Assembly (NCBI GenBank): GCA_947568835.1
Contig: OX387606.1
Coordinates: forward strand, 17,703,940 to 17,767,939
Direction: 5' to 3'
DNA length: 64,000 bases
DNA from: Protonemura montana
Lineage: Eukaryota > Arthropoda > Insecta > Plecoptera > Nemouridae
Made by a program: the position numbers and the translations under genes. Every line of letters starts with the position of its first letter. Position 1 is the stretch's first letter. Positions 21,899 through 32,100 of the stretch are shown in pieces. Below the pieces are notes generated by a model. That model made no database searches. It had not been told where the DNA came from and worked only from the letters and a program-made list of their open reading frames with translations.

Positions 21899-24800
21899 TC
21901 ACTCCGCTCTGTCACCTTCTAGTACAGGTAACGACATCACATCTTTTTTGCTTAACTCACCTGTTACCAGTTCACTTTTCCCAACCAAACTGTCGTCAAC
22001 TATATCTTCTTTTGGGCCAGTTTTACTTACATCTGCAAGTGCTGCATTGCGGTTGTTTTCAACTACTTCGTCGGGCACATCAGAGAACTCGTTGGTTTCC
22101 GCTACATTGTCCTGAGTATACTGTGTACCTTCCAGATCTCTCTGCACTGACAGGTTCTTGCTTTTGTTTACATCCGACATGTCAGACTCGACAGCCTGAA
22201 CTGTTGATGGTAAGCAAGTAATTTCACTGTCGTCTGACAGCAACAAGTTGGCACTCATTGTGTCATCAGCTTCTACCTGATCTTCAAGCAACAACTCATC
22301 CTTTACATCAGCTTCCACCTGATCTTCAAGCAACGACCCCTCTTTTACATCAGCTTCGGCTGCCAAGAGACTTTGATCCGACATGTCCAAAATTTGTTGC
22401 CGGCAGTCACTTTCTGTAGTTGCAATACCATTATCTTCTCCAGTGTCAAAACTGATACCAACCATCAATGTGTTCGAAACGTTTTCCTCTGGTAAATTGT
22501 TGTCTAAGACTGGTACAAGTGGAAGTTCCTCGTCCACCGTTGCTGGTGCAAGTTCTTGGCGCAGGAGAAATGAATCTTCTTTGACAGTAGCGTTGGACAT
22601 AACGTAGGTATCATCTAAAATAAAAAAAGAAATCAAGTAAAAAAATACAGCAAAAAGTGACAAAGAGTTTGTTGTTCAGCTTTCAAATGGACTAAAAGTC
22701 AAGTCAGCTAGAAGCTGGATCACTCACACTCCAAATGCCCAAATACTCAACTATAAGACATGCTAAGCTACTACTGATTAGTTGTTAACACCATTCTCAG
22801 TTTACATGCATGCTATGAAATAAAATCACCTCTTGTGGGCATGGCATCCTGCAAATTTGGCACTGCGCTCTCCATGTCTTCGGTGCATTCCTCATCCCAA
22901 TCATCCAACAGATTCGACATCTCCTCGGCTGGCTTGCTGATAGCAGCTGGACGTTCTTCCGCATTTTGCAGTTCCACTTCGCTAACTGCTGGCACCAGCA
23001 AAGGAGGCTGAGGAATGAACGTCTTGATCCGTTTAGACTTGTTAGTGAAAACAATCCGTCGAATTTTATCTCCATCCCCGACCACCAGTTTCTCCTCGGT
23101 GCCGATGTCATCGTTTCGAACAAATTCCAAACCACCGAGGTCATTCGTTTGTAGATGTATCACATTATCGTCCTGGGAATGATTTTCTTGCAGTTGGTTT
23201 TCGTCCTTATCTTCAGCATAGCAGTGGTCATTTAGAACCATCATAACTTCACCGCTGCTCTGAACCATGTCTCCAGGCTCGACTGCGTAGCTCTCCTGGG
23301 GCTCTTCGTCCACTTCATCTTCTTCTTCCCCCTCGGCATGAGACGCTTCTTCTCCATCAATCATGTCGGGAATAATGAAACCCCCACCTTCTTGAACTAA
23401 AGCCCCATCTATAACACCGAATTCATTTCCTTCCACCTCCGTCGTATGTAAAATATACTCCTGGTTATTGTCGAGCAAAATTACTGTTTGTTGCCTGTCT
23501 GTCAGTCCCAGAGAGGTGGCGATTCCAGTAGCAACGTGACTGAGTCCTTCAGCCTCCGACGAAGGCTCCAGCGATGCTGGCGCCTCTGCTAGAATCGTCA
23601 TACCAGTAGCCGTTTCATTCATGCCATCCAGCACGGGCACCTCCATCATGCCATCCGCATCTTCGCCCTCCTCTTCTTCCGCTAGCTCAAAGTCACCATC
23701 TTCCTCTTCCGGCTGCTTTGCCAGATCTCTATGGCTCTGCCGGATGTGGGCCTTCAGGTTGATGTTGCTCGAAAACGGTTTGGCGCAGTGTCGGCACTCG
23801 TATTCCTTCTTGAACCCCAGGTGAAGGTTGGTCTGCATGTGTCCGGCAAGTGCACCCTGACTGCGGAAGTCCGCGTTGCACACCTGACAAACATAGCTGC
23901 GGTTGGTGGTCGAGTGGTGGAGGCGGTGCTTGGCTAGCAGGCTTTCGCTCAGCGCCACGTACGAGCACAGGTCGCACTTCGGGAACGAGCAGTTGCGCGG
24001 CGGGGCAATGTTGTGTTTGGTGAACTGGTGGTAGAGCAGCAGGTTGCGCTTGCTGGCGCGGTGTCCGCAGTGCTCGCATATCCGCACGTCTATCTTCTCC
24101 AAATGCACGTCTTGGAGGTGGTGGCGGTACGTGTAATAGGTCTCAAAGTGGAGGGGCTCGCCGTCTGTTCCGCACGAGTGGCATAGCCACGGGCCATCCA
24201 CATTCTCTGCGCCGGTTGCCACCTTGGACAAGGTAGTACGCTGCATTTGCGGCACGGGCACGGGCTTGGACCCTGTTGCCACCAGCCCCTTCATGCGCCC
24301 GCTTGTGGCGTCCGACTTGAGCACCACGTACGACACCTTGGACTTGACCGGTTTGTTGGCGGCGTCGCGTTCCACGGCCACCTGAGACGAGGCGCTGCCG
24401 CCGCGCTGCAAGATCTTTAGCCGGATGTTCTTGTTGTTTTTCACCAGGTGCGGATACTTCTTCAGCACCTCGCTGATGATCTTGGCGTGGTTGGTGGCGG
24501 TGGGAGTCGATGCCGAAGTGATGTTCGAGAGCGCTCTCGTGGGAAGCATTCTTAGCTCCGCTGGTTTCACGTCATTTTCCTTCTCAGCAGCACACAGATT
24601 GTCCACCGAGAATCTTACCCTTTTATTTGAAGGTGTTTCATCGTCCGTGCAACTTGAAGTTTTAAGGATAGACTTGTGAGGTGCGACAATATTCTGTTCC
24701 AAACTGGTGTCCTCCTGGTTGCCATCATTTTCCTCTTCTTCTTCTTCCTCGTCTTCTTCGTCATTGTTCATTATCTCGGCTGCATCTAGATCGTCGTCGA

Positions 24801-26284
24801 TGTCTTCATCGCTATCCTCTCCCTCGATCATCCGGCTCCTAACGTGAGCTTCTTGGAGATACTCTTTCATCGCCTGCAAGTCCATGGTTTTGGCCTTCTT
24901 TGCCGATTCCGCAGGTATCGTGTCAGTTGCCGGCCGCTTTGCCAGCCCAACGGCGCCAGTGCGGTACACATCTTCGAACGTAGCTTTCTTTTCGACGGGC
25001 ACAGGAGTAACTGGTGCTTTTTCTCGTATCAGTATGTTTGGTTTGGGTTGTTTGAGTTGCATCAGAGGTTTGCTTTCATAAGAGATGTCCTCAAAGGTAG
25101 CAGTCAAGGGACTGGTTGATGGCTCATCTGTGTCATCAGGCCACTCAAAGCGTGTCGGCCGAGGAGGTTCACTCGCAGCCGGTGTCGAAATTATTCTGAT
25201 AGGTTGGTCAAATTGTGTTGCCGAGTGTGTTGCTGGAGAATAGATCGGAATGCTGCGCCTTTTCCATATTGGCAATCTGAAAGCAAAAAACATAGCAATT
25301 TTTTAAAATTGAAAACGAAAAGTAGACATTGACTGTCGTGACCTTAAATTAAGTTGCTAAGAAATCTTTTAACACTTATTCGATCGAAACGTACTTTCGA
25401 CCAGGTAGAGTAGCAGTCAAGTTTGGATCGACTATCCTTGGTGAAACTTTCTTCCCTTGGAGATTCGTGAATGTTCCGGGCGGTAGCTTCTTCGGAGAAA
25501 CTACTACTTGGGTAGGTTTAGACTTTGCTGCCTGCAGTGATTTTTGTTGCTGTTGTGAGTTTAACGATTGCGCGTCCAAAAGTTTTGTTAGAACTGTCAT
25601 TTTCATCTTCTGCGCTGTCGCATAAAGACGTGCTTGGATGTCAGCTCGAAATTCCAAGCGACCAGTGTACATGAAACTGAAACAAGAATTTCAAAAAGAG
25701 TAAGAATTTGAAGAGTGTCTTTAATCCAAAATCTAGGTGTCTGAAGACAAGATACATCAACAACCCCAGCTATGAGGGTCAACTTACTTGACAACAGGAA
25801 CTACTACATCTGGTAGCATGTCTTCGGGCATGTTTACAACGTTTCCAACAAAAAGCCCTTGGTTTTGAAGAATTTGAAAGTATTCTGTGCACACATCCAG
25901 CACAAGACGATGGGCCTAAACAATTATAAATTATGTAGTATGGGAGGGAATGATAGGAAAGTACAAGCATTGGTAAAAAGCAATATTGTGAACCTCTGGC
26001 TTTGTGAAAGGCTCATTCAATGCTTAATATGCAATAAAATATTAAGTATAAATTGAAATTGGCTGGGTAATTGGTAGAACCTTAAGACTTAAAAGATACT
26101 TCACAACTTTTTTCATTTATAAGCTATCATATAACACATATCCTACCTTGACTTTCTCGCCGTTTGTAAAGTTCAAAGTTAAGTCGCAAAATTCATCTCT
26201 CGAAAAATGTTGTTGAAGTCGCTGAAGAAAGAACATACCCCAGTTGTCCACCTTCACAAGTTTCTTGCACGCTTTGTCACCCAT
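21899..26284 (-). CDS. Cp190: CP190, BTB and zinc-finger insulator / centrosome protein
   Basis: Architectural protein that joins insulator complexes on chromatin and goes to centrosomes in mitosis. Five exons: 26284-26147, 25915-25788, 25676-25395, 25276-22830 and 22614-21899. They total 3711 nt, or 1236 aa, longer than Drosophila CP190 (about 1100). Seen: an N-terminal BTB/POZ domain (about 10-130; VKVDNWGMFFLQRLQQHF, FCDLTLNF, AHRLVLDVCTEYF, FMYTGRLEF); a basic linker; an acidic block; and five C2H2 fingers at about 540-700 (CHSC, CEHC, CDLC, CQVC and CRHC starts). A very acidic Glu/Asp tail follows, as in CP190. A SILK motif and RVRF lie near residues 385 and 402. Exon 5 encodes a 14-residue tandem repeat. 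The BTB sequence and overall layout make the call secure. Confidence 0.93.
22266..22349 (-). repeat. Cp190: 42-bp tandem repeat inside the CP190 coding sequence
   Basis: Two adjacent 42-base units (22266-22307 and 22308-22349) encode EADVKEGSLLEDQV and EADVKDELLLEDQV in the acidic tail. A partial third unit (EAD) flanks each side. The frame is preserved, so only the tail length is affected. Confidence 0.85.
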
Positions 26285-26829
26285 TCTGACACTCGGCGTG
26301 CTTATTTATAAGCAAGAAACCGCGATCCTATGACACATAATAATGAAATCTGTAAAATATTTTCTTCCATTGAACCCCTCATGTAGACAGATGCAAGGTC
26401 ATTCTGCTAAATGACCAAGCGTCATCGTCATAAGAAATAAAGATTAATCTCGAGGAATTACAATCCTTAGCCAGTAAATACATTTATAAGCGGTGGCTTC
26501 AATATGCAGCCTGCGAATAGCTATTCAAACCATTATACACACCGAAAGCTAGAAATGTATACGTCTCAGCACCATCTCTCAAGCTTCCCCTCGATTGCCA
26601 GCGAGCAATATTGAATGAATTAACTTCGGAAGCTACATACAGATCGCGCTACAAACACGAAAATCTGGCGCCATATTCAATATGCTAAAATCACTGCCCA
26701 AAATGTTGTGTTATGTAGCAGAGAACACAAGAGACGTTGAAGCTTGGAAAAAGTTGTATACTTCAAGAAGTTAATTTCAAAAAGTACTTAATTTTCCTTC
26801 TTGCTCTGCTCTCGAAAACTAAAATAATA
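26285..26829. promoter_or_regulatory. Divergent promoter region of CP190 and the carbonic anhydrase gene
   Basis: The start codons of the two genes point away from each other across 545 bases, so both promoters and 5' UTRs lie here. No TATA box or known operator is obvious. Confidence 0.5.
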
Positions 26830-27660
26830 ATGGAAGAAACGTCAGTCTCTGAAAGTATATTTAATGTTCAAGAACTGGTGGATAAAGAAGGTATCTTTCC
26901 TTCTCCGATCGATATTTCTATTGAACAAGCGCAACCCTTGAACTTGCCGAAACTAATATGGCATGGCTACGATAACATGCCATCAAAACTGAAAATCACT
27001 AATTCCGGCCACACAACTATTTTAAGTGCTAAATGGCCAGAAATACGACCGTTTCTAACAGATGGGCCACTTCTTTCAAGCTTCATATTCTCGCAGTTCC
27101 ATTTCCACTGGGGCGACACCGATCTGCAAGGAAGCGAACACAAGATAGACGGTAAAAGCCTGCCCCTTGAAATGCACGTGGTTCATTATAACAGCGACTA
27201 CAAAACCCAAGAAGAAGCATTGAAAGAGAAGGATGGGATTGTTGTTGCTTGTTACTTCTTCGAGCTGCAGCCTGATCCGAATCCAGACATTCAAATAATA
27301 ATTGATGTACTTCCTTACGTCGAGGACGCCCACACATCTGCAAGATTAACTCCAGTAGGTGTTGACAGATTCTTCTCGCCGTTTATCGAAGACTATTTGA
27401 TGTATTGGGGTTCTGTGAAAACTATTGCCTGTGACCACTCTATTCTCTGGTTCGTAAATCGTCAGTTAGTTGGAATATCCAGCGAACAGCTAGAAGTTTT
27501 TCGCACGATGAAAAACGTAGACGAGCAAAATCTGACCAATAATTTCAGAGAGACTCAACCATTGGAGCAGAGAACGATTTTTCACGTATGTCCCGGGGAC
27601 GCCGATGTAAGCACCACGCTGTTACCCGCGCACCACAAGGAAAATTCAATAATTGCTTGA
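26830..27660 (+). CDS. Alpha-carbonic anhydrase, intronless, with altered gatekeeper residue
   Basis: Alpha-type carbonic anhydrase fold (CO2 hydration in active members). A single uninterrupted frame gives 276 aa from the ATG at 26830; the frame is open further upstream but without an ATG. Seen: zinc ligands H94 and H96 in FHFHWG and H119 in EMHVVHYN (human CA II numbering), E106 in GSEH, and the proton-shuttle His64 equivalent in NSGH. The N-terminus is short and lacks the usual WGY segment; it starts MEETSVSE and has no signal peptide, so it is probably cytosolic. At the site normally reading SLTTPP the protein has SVKTIA, so Thr199 is Lys. Activity may therefore be low or lost. It is divergent from CP190, has no introns, and could be an old retrocopy. 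Confidence 0.9.
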   Translation: MEETSVSESIFNVQELVDKEGIFPSPIDISIEQAQPLNLPKLIWHGYDNMPSKLKITNSGHTTILSAKWPEIRPFLTDGPLLSSFIFSQFHFHWGDTDLQGSEHKIDGKSLPLEMHVVHYNSDYKTQEEALKEKDGIVVACYFFELQPDPNPDIQIIIDVLPYVEDAHTSARLTPVGVDRFFSPFIEDYLMYWGSVKTIACDHSILWFVNRQLVGISSEQLEVFRTMKNVDEQNLTNNFRETQPLEQRTIFHVCPGDADVSTTLLPAHHKENSIIA

Positions 27661-27905
27661 AAGAGACGGCTGTTTTTGTGTGCAGCCATATGTATGCAGC
27701 TGAAATAATTTGATCCCGTCGTTTGGCAGGAAGTTGATATAACATGGTTCTAGCAACATCAATCAATGGCAGAAACAAACTCTAGTAAAATCATTTGCTA
27801 TGTTTATTTTTGAATATCACTTCCCTCCAGTAAAAATATACCCGTTGCCACACACAAAGCGATTATTTCTGTTAACGCATCCCATAGTTTTTACGTAAAG
27901 TGTAC

Positions 27906-27911
27906 AATAAA
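27906..27911 (+). terminator. Candidate polyadenylation signal of the carbonic anhydrase gene
   Basis: AATAAA, 245 bases past the stop codon. It is the first canonical signal I see downstream. Confidence 0.55.
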
Positions 27912-29197
27912 TTACAATTATTAGTAACACCATGAAATTATTATGTAATGCAGATAACATTAATGCAAGGATTCACGTTACATATTAATACTATTGAGAA
28001 TACCACTGCAACATCGGATAGATTTTATGTAAACACATGGTATTTGTTAAAATGTTCGATTATAAATTATATCCTAACTGATCCTACCACATATCTACCT
28101 GTGCTAAGTGAAGCAACTGCCGCTGTGACATTTACATCAAGCCATATTTGAGTATTAGCAGCTTTGCTCACATTTTTTGATAACTTCTAATTTGCAAGAA
28201 AGCCACCGCCTTGTGGGGTTTAATTTGATTTATAATTTGAAAACAAGTTTGGAACCTTGAGTCCTTACTTTGATGGTCCTAAACTTTAAAACAGTGCTTT
28301 GGGAAAAGCTTAGAAATTACTTTAATATCTACCCATTTCATGTGGTACACCATTTCCTGCATGGATTTTCCCTACAGTAATAGTCAAGGATTCTGAGCAG
28401 AGTTATACAGTCTCTCTACGTTTTACACATTGGTAGAAAAGCATTATATTCAGGTTTCTAATTAACATTAAAAACGCCTAAAACATCATTATGTTCAGGG
28501 CCTTGGTAGTTAAAAACTTGAGAGGAACATCTATTCACTAGGAAACTATCAACCTCATGATTTGGTAATTGTGTCTTGTGCTGGGATATAATCAAAAGTT
28601 GAAATGTGCACAATTCAACTCTTACATTGGACCATATACTAAAATTAAATAATAAATTTAAAAATGATGCAAACCTAGGTTAAATCTGCACTGAGTTTGT
28701 CTTTAAGCTAAGCAACTGAGATCGAATGTATGTACAGGTATTGTCAATTATTTTAAGATATATGTCGCCACAGATTCATATAAGATTGAGTTTTAGCCAC
28801 GGGTAAACGTACTTTCTTTAATCCTTGTATTCCAAAACATATTTTAAATATGTGCTTTAACATATTATAAGTAACCAATAACTAAGCCAGATGTTAGATG
28901 GTCAAAAGTGCACGTCCCCTCACCATAAGACATACATATAATTACCAAGCATGTTACGTATTGACGCGCTTTACGGTGCTGGATTTTACAGAGGGTACGT
29001 ACATTGTAATTCCACAGATAAAGTGATTTACCTAGTAAGTGGTGTTTACATGTGTGCCTAGTTTGAAACCAACTAGATTTTGGACTTTAATGGAATGAGT
29101 ATAGATATATCAAGATGACATGGTAGTTGCATAGTAATACCATAGGTAATACAATCTGTGGTAATACCAAAAGATAATGCGTTGTCGTTCTCGCAAA
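27912..29197 (-). other. Spacer and Syt4 3' UTR
   Basis: 1.3 kb of AT-rich DNA between convergent genes, holding the 3' UTR of Synaptotagmin 4 (read leftward from 29198). No gene-like frames. Confidence 0.6.
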
Positions 29198-32100
29198 TTA
29201 CTCCCGCAGTTTGTGCCACTCCGCAATTTGGCGACGGGGCGAATTACAGACCTCGTTCCAGTGATGAAGAGCCGAGCCAGAGCTTTTAGCGGCGCCGAGC
29301 TCCAAGCGTCCAATTACCTGAAGAGGAAACAATTATCTATCAAGTAATTGGTTTAGTAAGTGGGAAGTTGTTGACCTGTCGGCAACCGTAGGGTTATACC
29401 GCGTGGCATCTAGTTTCGCTTCCCTCGGGGAATACGCTTTTCCACATGGCATTAGTGAGTAAAGGACTTGGCTGAGACGGTCCATTCTGCTAAACGATCT
29501 AAAAACATCTCTCGTTAGGATCGTAGGACTTCTGGTGTGGACTGTGGATGCATTTTTGGTTTACAGCCTATCTCAAAACATCTATGAAGGGATCTCGTTA
29601 GACCTGACATGTCGTATAAACGATTAATACAAATAATTTTCCCTGACCTGTAGCCACACGAATTTTACTACGCTTTTTATTGATCATACCTTTGAAGTTC
29701 AAAATTATTCTTACCTCGTTCTTGGTCACTCTGTCCCAATCGAGCAACAGGAATTCCAGGTTGACATGGTCAAGTCCCTCTGCTCCCACGGGAATGTCGA
29801 AGACAAACGACTCGTTGAATACGGGATTCAGAGTTCGTTTCTTCACGTGCGTTTTCTTCTTGGCAATCCGCTGTCCGTTATAGAGCAAATACATCTTCAC
29901 GTACGGATCTGCAAGCAGTCACGGAGTGGTAAATGAAAGAAAATTATCGATATTTTCAAGGAAAATATTTTGCTGGAAGTCAATTTTTTGGATTGGCTCT
30001 CCTTAAACCGATTCCAAGCAACTGTTACTGACCTGCCAATCCTGTCACGTCCATCTTCGGTAAGTTACGTGCCTTCAGAACTACCACAGTCAGTCGGTTG
30101 GCTGCTGGTTGCCAGCACAGAGACACCAGGACCTCTCCTCGTCCTTGCGAGCGAATCTGAAACAGGAGCCGCCAAGGAATTTTACTGCCGTCTGGTGGAA
30201 CTCCAAAGTCACAACCTCCGTGAGTCAGAATCGTCAGCCTCTGACGAATCGTCTCCGTGTCTGTGCCCTCAAGAGGCCACATGCATTCAGGACCATTCTC
30301 CTTGGTGCAAGATGTAGGTTGATTGCTACAGTTAACATTTGTGTTGTTTCCGGTGTTGTTCCAAAATGGTAATCACCTTGAGACTCCGCGGTTGGATCTC
30401 TCGGCAAAGCGCAAGTTGTTGGTTGTTGGCTTGTGAGATGTCAACGGTGCCCAGCGAACAGAACACCTCGCCGATGATGTCGTCCCGAGAGTAACGGTCG
30501 AAGCTCAACACCACAAAGTGCAGAGTGATGCTCTGCAATCAAGCGGAAAGTTTCAGAACAGCTGTTGAAGTTGGCATGAGGGAAGTTTTAGACAACTGTG
30601 CCACCGCTGGCAGAAGAAGCTGATAGAAAATGACAATTTCTTTTTTAGACTTTACTTATAAACCTTATTTTTAAAGTGTTCGGCTGAGTTATAAATTTCT
30701 GAACTAAATAAATCTGTACCTTCTATGCATACTAGAAGTTTCAGATATCATTTAAATTTTGCATTCTCAACTACCCCGTTTAAGAAAATTACAAATTCGA
30801 GAGAATATTATAAGTAAGTTCCTACGGTGGATCGTACAGATATTAACAATCTTTGTGTCCGCCCAGACCCAAGAACATAACAATATTTGAAAAAAAATTT
30901 GGCCTGTTCTGTTGACTTTACTGAAAAAATTTACAAAACATGTATTGGAAGAAGTTCAGTTAGTGGAATAAAACGAGATATATTTTAAAAATTTGCTGAA
31001 TTTCAAGAACGAAAATGCCACCCCTATAATAGTGCTCCCCTTGCCTCGGTGCAGCCATGCTCTGGGTATCTCGAACGTGATTTCTATTGTACCTGCAGCT
31101 GATTGAACGTGATGCCGTAGAAGGTGAAGTCCTCGTCGTAGACCGGGTTGTGAGTCTTGCGCAGCACACGGGTCTTCACCTTGTGCTGCTTGTCCGGTAG
31201 CAATTGCAGCTTGACGTAAGGGTCACTCGAACCAAGGTTCGGGTCTTTCGGTGGCAAGTCTCTGCATTTCACGACGCTCACCACCAGAGCGTTCTTCTCA
31301 CTCTTGTACCTGGGGAAATAGGAGGAAATGTTTCGACTGTGCACTGGACAGCTTACGATGGGTTTACACAGCATCTTTCAATTTTTAAACCATCTGTCCA
31401 TTTTTGACAAGGAGCTTCATAGCTACTTCATATACAAAGAGTTTAATTAAAGTAAAGAATCAATTTTTGAAGATGGAGGGACATATGTTCACACATTTTC
31501 TTTCGACAAAATGTTCCTACCAGGAACATGCGGAATCATCTTAATTCATATTTTTCAAATGCCACTAGAAAATTGCGCCACCACTTTTACCAGATACCAT
31601 AGCCAGCGATTTCCCTAAAAACCAAGTACCGTACCTAAGTTTGAAAGCAAGCTGGCCAAGCTTGCCGCACGAGTATTCGGTTCCTCCAGTAAGATTCTTC
31701 TCGTTGGTCTCAATCTCCTCCTTTGAGGGCGTCGTGGGTTTATCCTTGACCTCGTTCTCGGTGTGGAAGGTGGAGGCGTCTACACGCGTCTGAACGCCCT
31801 CGGTGATGGGCAGCGACTCCGTCACGGGGCTGGACTTGAGAGATGGGAGCAGTCCGTTGGGAGTAAGCCCGCTCTCGTGCTGCACTCGTCGAGACAAACG
31901 ACACCCTTGTTACATTTCTGACTCCGAGGTCCAAGGTCAATACAACAAGTCCAACAAGTCAATACGTTACATGCACCTGAATTATTCATAGATTCTTTAG
32001 CATTGAAACTCAATACATTTAAAATATTTCGTTTACAGGTTTAGGATGTTGGAAACACCGGTTCTCGTGAGATCATCGTAGTTAAGCATCACTGCGATGA

